This document shows positions 7,757 through 16,837 of a stretch of 64,000 nucleotides of DNA, in pieces; position 1 is the first letter of the stretch, and every line of letters begins with the position of its first letter. This DNA comes from Bradyrhizobium sp. in8p8 (GTDB lineage Bacteria > Pseudomonadota > Alphaproteobacteria > Rhizobiales > Xanthobacteraceae). The notes below the pieces were generated by a model, which was not told where the DNA came from, did no database searches, and saw only the letters and a list, made by a program, of their open reading frames with translations. The stretch covers positions 124,001-188,000 of the forward strand of contig NZ_AUGD01000011.1 of NCBI RefSeq assembly GCF_000426845.1, read 5' to 3'. Both the position numbers and the translations under genes were made by a program.

Positions 7757-9202
7757 TCACAGCTCTCGTGCGTTCGAAAAGGCGAAGCTCGAGACCCGCC
7801 GCGTCGTCTCGTCCAGGATCAGCGTGCGCGTGATCGGCGGCTCGGCGCGCTGGGCGCAGTTTTCGCGCTCGCAGAGGCGGCAGTTGACGCCGATCGGCGT
7901 GCCCTCGGCCTTCTCCAGGTCCATGCCGGTGGCATAGGTCAGGCGTGCGGCGTGGCGGATCTCGCAGCCGAGGCCGATGGCGAACCGGGGCTGCGGCAGC
8001 GGGTGCGGCGCAACGGGACGGCGCACCATCTGCGCGATCGAGAAGTAGCGCGTGCCGTCGGGGAGCTCGATCACCTGCTTGAGCAGGCGGTCCGGGGTGT
8101 CGAAGGTCGAGTGCACGTTCCAGAGAGGACAGGTGCCGCCGAATTTCGAGAACGGGAAGGTGCCGGAGGAGAAGCGCTTGGAGACGTTGCCCGCATTGTC
8201 GACGCGCAACAGGAAGAACGGAATGCCGCGCGCGTTCGGCCGCTGCAGCGTGGTGAGGCGGTGGCAGACCTGCTCGAAGCCGGAATTGAAGCGCTGCGCC
8301 AGCACGTGGATGTCGTAATTGAGCGCTTCGGCAGCGGCGAGAAAGGCGGGATAGGGCATCATCACCGCCGCCGCAAAGTAGTTGCCGAGCGTGATGCGGA
8401 ACAGGCGACGCGGCGCATCGTCGAGTGGACCCGCGCGGCCGATGATGGTCTCCAGGGCTTGCGCGCATTCGCCTAACCCCAGCTGGAAGGCGAGCTGGAA
8501 CGCGCGGCCGGGCGGGTCGACCAGCTCCGAGATCAGAAGCTGGCGGCGGTGGCGGTCGAAACGCCGCAGCGTTTCGCGCATCACGTCCACGGGCATGATG
8601 CGGGTCTGGATCGAATGTTTCTCGCGCAGGCGTGCGGCCAGCGCCGCGTAGAGCCCCTCCGCCGGCACGTTCAGTTCATCGCGAAGGTTCTCCGCGGCCT
8701 GTTCCAGCTCCGGAAAGTAGTTGCGGTTGGCCTCGATCAGCTCGCGCACACGCTCGACCGGATTGGCCTCGTAGCGCGTGCCGACGTCGCGGTCGGCCAT
8801 CTGCGCCGCCGCCAGCGTCTCGCCCTGGCGCGCCTCGGTATAGGCCGCATAGAGCCGTTGCAGCGCATGGGTGACCCCGGGGCAGAGCTCGGCGAGGTCG
8901 CGCAGCTCCTGCTTGGGAACGTCGATCTGGCGGAACAGGGGATCCGAGAAGATCTCGTTGAGCTCGGCGAAGAACCGATCCTCGTCGGCGGTGGCGAGGT
9001 CGCGCAGATCGAGGTCGTAGCTTTCGGCCAGCCGCAGCAGAATTTGCGCGGTCACGGGGCGCTGGTTGCGCTCGATCAGGTTGACATAGCTCGGCGAGAT
9101 CCCGAGCCCCTCGGCGATCTGGGTCTGGGACAGCCCCAATTGCTGCCGGATGCGCCGGAAGCGCGGGCCGACGAAGAGCTTCTTGCCGGAAGCGGCGGGC
9201 AT
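7757..9202 (-). CDS. ScfR/RamB-type XRE transcriptional regulator
   Basis: The product (481 aa) has an N-terminal XRE helix-turn-helix (about residues 12-66, GLSQTQIAEGLGISPSYVN), a middle domain related to the IrrE/DUF955 peptidase fold in which the zinc motif is degenerate, and a C-terminal DUF2083 domain (FGGTCPLWNVHSTFD) with a Cys cluster CRLCERENC near the end. This architecture defines the short-chain fatty acyl-CoA regulators (ScfR), including RamB of actinobacteria, which controls glyoxylate-shunt genes, and PccR of Rhodobacter. It is divergent from aceA with a 227-base intergenic region, so it is the likely aceA regulator. CAGGAG precedes the start. Confidence 0.92.
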   Translation of the reverse strand: MPAASGKKLFVGPRFRRIRQQLGLSQTQIAEGLGISPSYVNLIERNQRPVTAQILLRLAESYDLDLRDLATADEDRFFAELNEIFSDPLFRQIDVPKQELRDLAELCPGVTHALQRLYAAYTEARQGETLAAAQMADRDVGTRYEANPVERVRELIEANRNYFPELEQAAENLRDELNVPAEGLYAALAARLREKHSIQTRIMPVDVMRETLRRFDRHRRQLLISELVDPPGRAFQLAFQLGLGECAQALETIIGRAGPLDDAPRRLFRITLGNYFAAAVMMPYPAFLAAAEALNYDIHVLAQRFNSGFEQVCHRLTTLQRPNARGIPFFLLRVDNAGNVSKRFSSGTFPFSKFGGTCPLWNVHSTFDTPDRLLKQVIELPDGTRYFSIAQMVRRPVAPHPLPQPRFAIGLGCEIRHAARLTYATGMDLEKAEGTPIGVNCRLCERENCAQRAEPPITRTLILDETTRRVSSFAFSNAREL

Positions 9203-9226
9203 TCCACGGATCTCCTGAATTCCACA

Positions 9227-9249
9227 TTAGGTCAGTTCAGCTGACCTAA
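9227..9249. promoter_or_regulatory. Palindromic operator candidate between the ScfR gene and aceA
   Basis: ttaggtcag (9227-9235) and ctgacctaa (9241-9249) are exact inverted copies separated by five bases. The site lies 25 bases before the regulator start and about 180 before aceA. The AT-rich stretch 9250-9300 next to it, in a GC-rich genome, probably holds promoter elements. Binding by the adjacent regulator is inferred from position only. Confidence 0.6.
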
Positions 9250-9429
9250 TCGTTACAAGATTTACAAAATAACATCTATTACAGGTTCAGATGTTACATG
9301 ACATCACCAATAAGAAACAAGCCAGCTATACGAAGTTTCCGTTTTCGCGTTTAGCTTCTGACACGCATATCGCAATGCACTGTCAAGAATGTCGATGGCC
9401 ATGCCATCGTCAGCGAAAGGATCAGGCAC

Positions 9430-11061
9430 ATGAACTACCAGCCCCGCGGCATCAGCACCCTCCAGGGCCCGTCTTCGTACCTGGACGAGGTCAAGGCGGC
9501 TCAGGCGCTCATCGAGACCCAGCCGACCTGGAACGGGGTGACGGCCGAGGCCGTCGCCCGCATGCGCCTGCAGAACCGATTCAAGACCGGCCTCGACGTC
9601 GCCCGCTACACCGCGGCGGTGATGCGCGCCGACATGGCCGCCTATGACAACGACCCCACCAAGTACACGCAGTCGCTGGGCTGCTGGCACGGCTTCATCG
9701 CCCAGCAGAAGCTGATCTCGGTCAAGAAGCACTTCGGCAAGACCGACCGCACCTACCTCTATCTCTCCGGCTGGATGATCGCGGCGCTGCGCTCCGAGTT
9801 CGGTCCGCTGCCCGACCAGTCGATGCACGAGAAGACCTCGGTGCCGGCGCTGATCCAGGAGCTCTACACCTTCCTGCGGCAGGCCGATGCGCGCGAGCTG
9901 AACGACATCTTCCGCCTGCTCGACAAGGCGCGCAAGGAAGGCGACAAGACGCGCGAGAAGGAGCTGATCGAGAAGATCGACAACTTCCAGACCCATGTCG
10001 TGCCCGTCATCGCCGACATCGACGCGGGCTTCGGCAATGCCGAGGCGACCTATCTGCTTGCCAAGAAGATGATCGAAGCAGGCGCCTGCGCGCTGCAGAT
10101 CGAGAACCAGGTCTCGGACGAGAAGCAGTGCGGTCACCAGGACGGCAAGGTCACCGTGCCGCATGACGTCTTCCTCGCGAAGATCCGCGCCTGCCGCCAC
10201 GCCTTCCTCGAGCTCGGCGTCGAAGACGGCGTCGTCGTGACCCGCACCGACTCGCTCGGCGCCGGCCTGACGCAGCAGATCGCCGTCAGCCACAAGCCCG
10301 GCGACATCGGCGACCAGTACAACAGCTTCCTGGATTGCGAGGAAGTCACGCCGGAGAACGCCCGCAACGGCGACGTCATCATCAACCGCAACGGCAAGAT
10401 GATGCGTCCGAAGCGGCTGCCCTCCAACCTCTACCAGTTCCGTCCCGGCACCGGTGCGGACCGCTGCGTGCTCGATTGCATCACCTCGCTCCAGAACGGC
10501 GCCGACCTGCTCTGGATCGAGACCGAGAAGCCGCATATCGAGCAGATCGCCAGCATGGTCGACCGCATCCGCAAGGTGGTTCCGAACGCCAAGCTCGCCT
10601 ACAACAACTCGCCGTCGTTCAACTGGACGCTCAACTTCCGTTGGCAGGTCTACGACGCCTGGAAGGAGGCGGGCAAGGATGTCAGCAAGTACAACCGTGC
10701 CGATCTGATGAAGGCGGAATATGACGAGACGCCGCTGGCGCAGGAGGCCGACGAGCGCATCCGCACCTTCCAGGCGGATTCGGCCAAGCGTGCCGGCATC
10801 TTCCACCACCTGATCACGTTGCCGACCTACCACACGGCGGCGCTGTCGACGGACAACCTGGCACGCGAGTATTTCGGCGAGCAGGGCATGCTCGGCTATG
10901 TCAAGAACGTCCAGCGCGCCGAGATCCGTCAGGGCATCGCCTGCGTGAAGCATCAGAACATGGCCGGCTCCGACATCGGCGACGACCACAAGGAGTACTT
11001 CGCGGGCGAAGCGGCCCTCAAGGCGGGCGGCGTCCACAACACGATGAACCAGTTCGGCTAA
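9430..11061 (+). CDS. aceA: Isocitrate lyase (long form)
   Basis: The product (543 aa) cleaves isocitrate to glyoxylate and succinate, the first step of the glyoxylate shunt for growth on acetate or fatty acids. The catalytic loop reads KQCGH with the active-site Cys at 234, a variant of the KKCGH motif of the shorter E. coli-type enzyme. The metal-site region VPVIADIDAGFGNAEA and the C-terminal YNNSPSFNW stretch are conserved. The length of about 540 residues is usual for the second isocitrate lyase class found in Bradyrhizobium and its relatives. AAGGA precedes the ATG. DUF4170 follows after 32 bases. Confidence 0.95.
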   Translation: MNYQPRGISTLQGPSSYLDEVKAAQALIETQPTWNGVTAEAVARMRLQNRFKTGLDVARYTAAVMRADMAAYDNDPTKYTQSLGCWHGFIAQQKLISVKKHFGKTDRTYLYLSGWMIAALRSEFGPLPDQSMHEKTSVPALIQELYTFLRQADARELNDIFRLLDKARKEGDKTREKELIEKIDNFQTHVVPVIADIDAGFGNAEATYLLAKKMIEAGACALQIENQVSDEKQCGHQDGKVTVPHDVFLAKIRACRHAFLELGVEDGVVVTRTDSLGAGLTQQIAVSHKPGDIGDQYNSFLDCEEVTPENARNGDVIINRNGKMMRPKRLPSNLYQFRPGTGADRCVLDCITSLQNGADLLWIETEKPHIEQIASMVDRIRKVVPNAKLAYNNSPSFNWTLNFRWQVYDAWKEAGKDVSKYNRADLMKAEYDETPLAQEADERIRTFQADSAKRAGIFHHLITLPTYHTAALSTDNLAREYFGEQGMLGYVKNVQRAEIRQGIACVKHQNMAGSDIGDDHKEYFAGEAALKAGGVHNTMNQFG

Positions 11062-11093
11062 CGAACCACGCTACTCTCGACAGGAGACTGACA

Positions 11094-11306
11094 ATGACCA
11101 AAGGCAGCAATTTCTGGGTGATCGGCGGCGAGTTCGGTTCGATGAACTTCCACAAGCTCGTGGAAGGCTCGGCCCAGGTCAAAGGTCCGTTCAAGACCCG
11201 CAAGGAAGCCGAGGACTGCTGGCGCGAGGTGTCGGAAGAGAGCCGCCACAAGGCCGGCGTCCGCTTCTCGATCGTGGAAGAGCCGCAGCGCGCCCCGGCA
11301 GCCTGA
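11094..11306 (+). CDS. DUF4170 family small protein
   Basis: The product (70 aa) is a small soluble protein opening with FWVIGGEFGSMNFHKL and continuing KGPFKTRKEAEDCWREVSEE, the DUF4170 pattern common in alphaproteobacteria. No function is known. AGGAG precedes the ATG, and it lies 32 bases after aceA before a shared terminator, so it is probably co-transcribed with aceA. Confidence 0.85.
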   Translation: MTKGSNFWVIGGEFGSMNFHKLVEGSAQVKGPFKTRKEAEDCWREVSEESRHKAGVRFSIVEEPQRAPAA

Positions 11307-11353
11307 TCAGGCGGCTGCCGAGTTCATCTGAGAAGACGTCCAAGGATGGATGG

Positions 11354-11392
11354 TCCCATCCAGGCCCTGCCTGGGTGGGATCGTCTGTTTTT
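11354..11392 (+). terminator. Rho-independent terminator of aceA-DUF4170
   Basis: A 12-bp stem (tcccatccaggc / gcctgggtggga, one G-T pair) with a three-base loop spans 11354-11380 and is followed by tcgtctgttttt. Confidence 0.88.
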
Positions 11393-11500
11393 GGCAGGGC
11401 GAAAGCTCTGTGGGCGCCGTAAGTCTCTGGAATTGTGGGCCTTTGCGGAGGGTGTGGTTGCTGATAGGTTAATGACGGAAAGTCGAGGACGAGGCCGACA

Positions 11501-12052
11501 ATGTCAGAGCCCGAGACCAGCGGGATTCCCGGCCAGCCGCGCCCGGTGCGGCTGCGTGATGCGCTGCTGCGCGCGCGGATCGAGGCTGCTGACCGGACCG
11601 GCGTCGTTGTCGATCTCAGGGATGCCGAGGTGGCGCGGCTCGAGATCCTCAACGACGCGCTCGATCCCCTGTTCGCGCAGGTGCCTGATCAGATCGACCT
11701 GTTCGACCGCGGGATCAGCCAGGGCGATACGCCGAGACTCTGGATCGACGTCGTCGCCCACATCGTGATGGGGCGCGACAAGCGGATGTACCGCTTCGTC
11801 CAGGACACCCGCTTCGGCCGCATCGTGCTCGCCGAATCGCACGACACCGCCGTGATCGTCGAGGCCGTCACGGACTACGTCGCGCGCCGCATGGTCGAGC
11901 GCGAACGTGCGATGGTGGTCACGCCCGCACCGCAAGCACCGGTCGCCGAGCCGCCGCGCCGCTCGCGCTTCTGGCCGTTCGTGTTCGGGTTTGTGCTCGG
12001 TGCGGCCGCGCTGTTCGGCGTCGCTCTGCTTGCGGTCTTGCGGAACTGGTGA
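11501..12052 (+). CDS. Hypothetical protein with C-terminal membrane anchor
   Basis: The product (183 aa) has a soluble, charged N-terminal domain of about 135 residues with no recognised motif, a Pro/Ala linker, and a single C-terminal membrane helix (FWPFVFGFVLGAAALFGVAL) followed by a short RNW tail. It therefore looks like a tail-anchored inner-membrane protein facing the cytoplasm. Codon use matches its neighbours. Function unknown. Confidence 0.75.
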   Translation: MSEPETSGIPGQPRPVRLRDALLRARIEAADRTGVVVDLRDAEVARLEILNDALDPLFAQVPDQIDLFDRGISQGDTPRLWIDVVAHIVMGRDKRMYRFVQDTRFGRIVLAESHDTAVIVEAVTDYVARRMVERERAMVVTPAPQAPVAEPPRRSRFWPFVFGFVLGAAALFGVALLAVLRNW

Positions 12053-12065
12053 GGCGTCCTCCGCC

Positions 12066-12168
12066 GTCCTTCCGCGGCGCGCGAGGCGCGAGCCCGCAAT
12101 CCATCCATCAGCACGTATTGTCGCCCGATGGATTCCGGGCTCATGCTCCGCATGCCGCGGAATGACGG
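12066..12168. repeat. Dispersed palindromic intergenic element, copy 1
   Basis: The right part (12131-12168) closely matches 51002-51041, and the left part (cgtccttccgcggcgcgcg) matches the left ends of the copies at 42021 and 50949. The ends are imperfect inverted copies. It sits between two convergent genes. Confidence 0.75.
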
Positions 12169-12172
12169 TGAA

Positions 12173-13057
12173 CTAGATCAACCTTACATGCTTGATCTGC
12201 CCGACCTGAAACCCCGCCCCGAGGCTCCGCACCGTCTGCTCGCAGCGCCAGCCGGCATTGTCCTTCTCGATGGTGAACAGATTGTACGCCGCCGCCGGAT
12301 AGCGTCCGTGCGCGAGCGCGGAAGCCGAGGGCACGCCGAGCACGGGAATATTGCCGTTGGGGCCTTCGACCCATATCGTCGAATGAACGTGGTCATGCCC
12401 GTGCAGGACCAGCTCGACGCCGTGGCGCTTCAACAGCGCCAGCAATTCCGGCGCGTCCGTCATCCGCTTCTGGCGTGCGTCGGATTTCAGCGGATGATGC
12501 ACCAGCAGCACGCGGAAGACGTCCTCTTTCGCGAGCCGTTCGAGCACCTCTGCGAGAGCGGCGAGCTGATCGCGCCCCAGCGTACCCGTCGCCATCAGCG
12601 GCAGGGTCGGCACCGCCGTGGACAGGCTGATCAGCGCCAGCGGACCGCGCCGGCGTACGGCCGGAAAAGCCGCAGCGCCAGGCGCATCTGCGGCGATGTA
12701 GGCCAGGAACGTCTCGCCGAAGCGATGACGCGTCGCGCTGACATAGGCGTCGTGATTGCCGGGAATCGCGGTCACGCGGTCCGGCGGGCCGACGCTTTCG
12801 AGCCAGGCCAGGGCCGGCGCGAATTCCGCCTCCAGCGCCAGATTGACGAGGTCGCCCGTCACTGCAATGTGGTCGGGCGCCTGCGCCTTCATGTCGGCGA
12901 CGAGCGCGTCGAGAACCTCGCGGCGCTGGTATTTGTGGCGGTTGCGCGTCCAGTTGACGTAGCCGAGCGCGCGCTTGCCCGCGAGCTCGATCAGCCGCGG
13001 CTTCGGCAAGGGCGCTAGATGCGGGTCGGAGAGATGGGCGAGCGTGAAGGGAGCCAT
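12173..13057 (-). CDS. Metallophosphoesterase (CpdA-like)
   Basis: The product (294 aa) is a calcineurin-like phosphoesterase. All five metal motifs are visible in order: SDPHL (D-x-H), GDLVN, GNHD, LVHHP and GHDH. This is the class III cyclic-nucleotide phosphodiesterase layout, so hydrolysis of a cyclic nucleotide or other phosphodiester is likely, with two bound metals. ATG 13057 starts MAPFTLAHLSDPHLAP, the usual N-terminus. It is divergent from the Nudix gene with 92 bases between the starts. Confidence 0.88.
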   Translation of the reverse strand: MAPFTLAHLSDPHLAPLPKPRLIELAGKRALGYVNWTRNRHKYQRREVLDALVADMKAQAPDHIAVTGDLVNLALEAEFAPALAWLESVGPPDRVTAIPGNHDAYVSATRHRFGETFLAYIAADAPGAAAFPAVRRRGPLALISLSTAVPTLPLMATGTLGRDQLAALAEVLERLAKEDVFRVLLVHHPLKSDARQKRMTDAPELLALLKRHGVELVLHGHDHVHSTIWVEGPNGNIPVLGVPSASALAHGRYPAAAYNLFTIEKDNAGWRCEQTVRSLGAGFQVGQIKHVRLI

Positions 13058-13149
13058 GGCGCGCGATTGCCTCGCTATTGCTCCGCTGTAATGGCAAGCT
13101 CGCAAGGAGCACGCAAGCAAAGCCTGCAAGGGTCCGTCGAGGAAGGCTG

Positions 13150-13641
13150 ATGGGTGAACGTCTGAACCGGGTCCGACGGAAAGCCGAGCCGCTGCTGCGG
13201 CGAGTCTTCCACGCGTATTTCCTGGTGGTCCGCGGCATGACGCTCGGCGTCCGTGCCGTGGTGCTGGATGCCGACAACCGGGTCTTCCTGGTCAGGCACA
13301 GCTACGTCAGCGGCTGGTACCTGCCGGGCGGCGGCGTCGATTTCGGCGAGACCATGGAAGAGGCATTGCGACGCGAACTCAAGGAGGAGGGCGATATCGA
13401 TCTTACCGGCGAGGCGGTCCTGCATGGCATCTTCCTCAACAGCCACGTCTCCCGCCGCGACCACGTCGCGGTCTACGTGGTCAGGCAGTTCAGGCAGGAT
13501 CGCCTGCCCGGGCCCAACCGCGAGATCGTCGAGTGCGGGTTCTTCGACAACACCGCATTGCCCGAGGGGACCACGCCCGGCACGCGCCTGCGGCTTGCCG
13601 AAGTGCTCGATGGCCGGCCCCCGATTGCGACGTGGCGCTGA
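13150..13641 (+). CDS. Nudix hydrolase
   Basis: The product (163 aa) contains a complete Nudix box at residues 61-83 (GGVDFGET then REL and EEGD), which binds the metal and pyrophosphate. It has an N-terminal extension of about 30 basic residues. The family cleaves nucleoside diphosphates linked to another moiety; the substrate is not apparent. GAGGAAGG directly before ATG 13150 decides the start over an in-frame codon at 13078. Confidence 0.88.
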   Translation: MGERLNRVRRKAEPLLRRVFHAYFLVVRGMTLGVRAVVLDADNRVFLVRHSYVSGWYLPGGGVDFGETMEEALRRELKEEGDIDLTGEAVLHGIFLNSHVSRRDHVAVYVVRQFRQDRLPGPNREIVECGFFDNTALPEGTTPGTRLRLAEVLDGRPPIATWR

Positions 13642-13689
13642 GGGTAGCCTGTGCTAGTAACCGGCTCGACGGGTGCCACGGGAAACCGG

Positions 13690-14841
13690 ATGAAGACTGC
13701 CAAACTCGCCTTCGGCCTGATCTGTCTTGCGATCCTCGCCAGCAACATCGCCACGATGTCTCGCTGGAGTGAGGCGCGCGGGGTCTATGACGACATCTGC
13801 TATCTCCGGCAGGCGCACCTCTTCCAGCGCATGGGTCTCGGTGGGCTCAACACCAATGCTGCCCTGGATGACGATCGCTATTTCGAAGGCAAGCTGAAGC
13901 AGATCGCGTTCGCCGAGTGGCGGGACCCGATCCGCTGGCCGTGCCACAACCCGATGCCGAACGGCAAGATCGTGATGCAATACCCGCCGGGCACCGGATT
14001 CCTGCTTGCGCTGTTTCCCGAAGGCAACCAGGTGGTGCCGCTCTACATCGCGGCGAGCCTGATCGTATGCGGTCTTGCGCTAGCGGGCATCGCCATGGCG
14101 CGCACGCTGTCTTCGGTCGCCGGTGCGGGTCTGTTCGGCGCGCTTGCCGTCTATCTCATGATCAATCCGGCCAAGGCGAGCTATTCCATCGCGCCGACGA
14201 TGGCGGTGTGCGCCGTCGCAGGCTGTCTGACGGCGTTGTGGCTGACCAGGGACAAGCGCAACGTGCTGCTGATTGCGCTGATTGGCCTGCTGCTAGGCGC
14301 GTCCGTCAATTTCAGGCTGCCGAATGCGCTGCTCGTGGCCGGCTACGTCATCTATCTCGGCGTTGCGTTCCTGCGGGTGCGGACGCTGTCAGCCTTCGCG
14401 CAGGGGCTCGGCTTCGGCCTCGCTGTCCTCCTCGGCATGGCCCCGACCCTGATCGCGCAGGCGATCAATGCCGGCAGCCCGCTGGCCACGACCTATGGCA
14501 GTGCCGACGTGGTCGCGCCAGCCTTCGATCTTGCCGTGCTCGGCCAGTATCTGCGCGACATGCAATTCGTGCTGATCGTGCTCGCGATCGGCTCCACGGC
14601 CTGGCTGTTGCGCGTAGGGAAGGGGAGCGTACGGCAGGTGGCCCTGGTCGTCGCCGGCAATCTCACGGTCAACCTCGTCTTCTTCCTGAGTCACCCGGTC
14701 TTCACGCCCTATTACATCGTGCCGATCGCGATGCTGTCCCTGTGGAGCGCCTCGTTCGCCTGGCTGATTCAGCCGGGGCAGGCATCGCAGGCTGTGCCGT
14801 TCGGGCGCGAGCCGACGGGCCTCGGAGCGACGTCGCGATGA
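13690..14841 (+). CDS. Multi-pass membrane protein, putative GT-C-type glycosyltransferase partner
   Basis: The product (383 aa) has an N-terminal membrane helix, a periplasmic loop of about 85 residues (with a WRDPIRWPCHNPMPNGK stretch) and then eight or nine hydrophobic segments to the C-terminus. This layout resembles polyprenyl-phosphate-sugar-dependent GT-C transferases, with an acidic residue pair (DD) in the first loop. Its stop overlaps the start of a GT2 glycosyltransferase (ATGA), so the two are translationally coupled. The GT-C assignment is an inference from topology and neighbour. ATG 13690 was preferred over an upstream GTG at 13651. Confidence 0.65.
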   Translation: MKTAKLAFGLICLAILASNIATMSRWSEARGVYDDICYLRQAHLFQRMGLGGLNTNAALDDDRYFEGKLKQIAFAEWRDPIRWPCHNPMPNGKIVMQYPPGTGFLLALFPEGNQVVPLYIAASLIVCGLALAGIAMARTLSSVAGAGLFGALAVYLMINPAKASYSIAPTMAVCAVAGCLTALWLTRDKRNVLLIALIGLLLGASVNFRLPNALLVAGYVIYLGVAFLRVRTLSAFAQGLGFGLAVLLGMAPTLIAQAINAGSPLATTYGSADVVAPAFDLAVLGQYLRDMQFVLIVLAIGSTAWLLRVGKGSVRQVALVVAGNLTVNLVFFLSHPVFTPYYIVPIAMLSLWSASFAWLIQPGQASQAVPFGREPTGLGATSR

Positions 14842-15773
14842 CCTCAACGCAACTCCGCATCGCCGTGCTGGTGCCCTGCTACAACGAGGAGGGGACGGTT
14901 GCGGCCGTCGTTGCCGGCTTCCGCAAGGCGCTGCCATCGGCGGAGATCTACGTCTACGACAACAACTCGCGCGACCGGACCGCCGCGGTCGCGCGCGAAG
15001 CCGGCGCGATCGTGCGCAGCGAGGGACGGCAGGGCAAGGGCCACGTCGTGCGCCGCATGTTCGCGGACGTCGAGGCCGACGTCTATGTGCTGGTCGACGG
15101 CGATGCCACCTACGATGCGCCGAGCGCACCACGCATGATCGACAGGCTGCTCGATGATCATCTCGACATGGTGGTCGGCCTTCGCATCGATCAGGTCCAG
15201 TCCGCCTACCGGTTCGGCCACCGTGCCGGAAACCGCATGCTGACCGGATTCCTGTCCTCGACCTTCGGTCACGCCTTCAAGGACATCCTGTCCGGGTACC
15301 GGGTGTTCTCGCGCCGCTTCGTCAAATCCTTCCCCGTGCTCTCCGACGGTTTCGAAATCGAGACTGAGCTCGCGGTCTATGCGCTGGAATTGTCGCTGCC
15401 GGTCGCCGAGCTCGAGACGCCTTACTACGCTCGTCCTGAAGGCTCGTTCTCGAAGCTCAACACCTGGCGCGACGGCTTTCGCATCCTCGGCACCATGCTG
15501 AAGCTCTACCGTTCGGAGCGGCCGTTGCGCTTCTTCACGGCGATCGGAATCCTGCTGGCCCTGGCCTCGGTGATTCTCGCAATCCCCATCGTGATCACCT
15601 TCATCGAAACCGGCCTCGTCCCGCGCCTGCCGACTGCCGTGCTGTCGATGGGCCTGATGATCATGGCCCTGCTGTCGGCATCGTCGGGGCTCGTGCTGGA
15701 CACCGTCACGCGCGGGCGGCGGGAGATGAAGATGCTCGCCTACCTGTCCCAACCGGCAGCGAAAAGCAACTGA
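14838..15773 (+). CDS. GT2 family glycosyltransferase with membrane anchor (DPM1/ArnC-like)
   Basis: The product (311 aa) has a GT-A fold starting AVLVPCYNEEGTV with the metal-binding DGD at 87-89, followed by two C-terminal membrane helices (about 235-300). This is the layout of polyprenol-phosphate sugar transferases that load a sugar onto a lipid carrier at the cytoplasmic face. With the overlapping membrane gene upstream it plausibly forms a sugar-lipid synthesis and transfer pair for a cell-surface glycan. The ATG at 14838 overlaps the previous stop. Confidence 0.88.
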   Translation: MTSTQLRIAVLVPCYNEEGTVAAVVAGFRKALPSAEIYVYDNNSRDRTAAVAREAGAIVRSEGRQGKGHVVRRMFADVEADVYVLVDGDATYDAPSAPRMIDRLLDDHLDMVVGLRIDQVQSAYRFGHRAGNRMLTGFLSSTFGHAFKDILSGYRVFSRRFVKSFPVLSDGFEIETELAVYALELSLPVAELETPYYARPEGSFSKLNTWRDGFRILGTMLKLYRSERPLRFFTAIGILLALASVILAIPIVITFIETGLVPRLPTAVLSMGLMIMALLSASSGLVLDTVTRGRREMKMLAYLSQPAAKSN

Positions 15774-15828
15774 GCGCCCTCGCTGGCCGATGGACCGCGG
15801 TGCGTTCAGGTGCTATCCCGCAATCGAC

Positions 15829-16344
15829 ATGAACGATCTCTCACTGACCATCCTTCCCGAAGCCGCCGGAGACGCTCAGGCCATCGAGCGGCTGCACGAA
15901 CGTACCTTCGGTCCGGGCCGCTTCGTGCTGAGCGCCTACCGGATTCGCGAGCACGTCGATCATCTGCTCGAACTCTCCTTCACCGCCCGCATCGCGACCC
16001 TGCTGGTGGGCTCCGTCAGGCAATTGCCGATCCTGATCGGCGACACGCCCGCACTGCTGCTCGGGCCGCTCACCGTCGAGCCGCCGTTCCGCGGCCGCGG
16101 GGTCGGTCGTCTCCTGATGGAGCGGGCCTTGAACGACGCCAGGTTGAAAGGTCATCGGCTGGTGCTGCTCGTCGGTGACGAGCCTTATTACGGCCGTATC
16201 GGATTCAAGCAGGTCGAAAAAGGCCGCGTCACCATGCCGGGCCCGGTCGACGCCGCCCGCATCCTGGTCTTCGAGCTCGTCGACGGCGCCTTTGAGGGCG
16301 TGTCGGGACGAGTGGGGCCTGACTGGAGCAAGGCGCGGAGATAA
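15829..16344 (+). CDS. GNAT family N-acetyltransferase (YhbS-like)
   Basis: The product (171 aa) shows the acetyl-CoA binding motif A as LTVEPPFRGRGVGRLLMERAL and the family-typical YYGRIGFKQVEKGRV stretch after it, as in YhbS-type acetyltransferases. The target is unknown. Neither ATG 15829 nor the longer ATG at 15790 has a clear ribosome binding site, so the start is tentative. It follows the glycosyltransferase on the same strand. Confidence 0.8.
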   Translation: MNDLSLTILPEAAGDAQAIERLHERTFGPGRFVLSAYRIREHVDHLLELSFTARIATLLVGSVRQLPILIGDTPALLLGPLTVEPPFRGRGVGRLLMERALNDARLKGHRLVLLVGDEPYYGRIGFKQVEKGRVTMPGPVDAARILVFELVDGAFEGVSGRVGPDWSKARR

Positions 16345-16417
16345 GAGCCTTGGCCCAGCGTGCGTCTGCCGCGCTTCGTCTCCGCTGGAGCGCCAATTTA
16401 CGGTTCATGGAGCGGCC

Positions 16418-16771
16418 ATGGCAAAGCACCGCATCTGCACCACCAGCTTCGCGAGCGTGTATCCGCTTTACATTGCGAAGGCGGAGAAGAAAGGACGCAC
16501 CAAGGCGGAGGTCGATGAGATCATCTCCTGGTTGACCGGTTACGATCGGAGCCAGCTGGAAGCACAACTTGCCAAGCGGACCGATTTCGAAACCTTCTTT
16601 GCTCAGGCCCCGCGCGCCAATCCTGCGCGCACCCTCATCACCGGTGTGGTTTGCGGCGTCCGCGTCGAGACCGTCGCAGAGCCGACGATGCGTGAGATTC
16701 GCTACCTGGACAAGCTGATCGACGAACTGGCGCGCGGCAAGGCGATGGACAAGATCCTGCGGGAGGCCTGA
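16418..16771 (+). CDS. DUF2200 family protein
   Basis: The product (117 aa) opens MAKHRICTTSFASVYPLYIAKAE and contains IISWLTGYDRSQL and ITGVVCGVRVE, the DUF2200 signature. Members are small cytoplasmic proteins of unknown role. ATG 16418 is preceded by GGAG. Confidence 0.9.
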   Translation: MAKHRICTTSFASVYPLYIAKAEKKGRTKAEVDEIISWLTGYDRSQLEAQLAKRTDFETFFAQAPRANPARTLITGVVCGVRVETVAEPTMREIRYLDKLIDELARGKAMDKILREA

Positions 16772-16837
16772 TCCGCATCTGCGGTCGCGTTCCGCCGATG
16801 CGCAGCAACGTGACGCTGCCGGATGGCTTGCGAAGGT

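Noticed and set aside
9304..11037. 577-codon minus-strand frame opposite aceA
   Set aside because: The antisense frame has no recognisable motif, and aceA is conserved over its full length.
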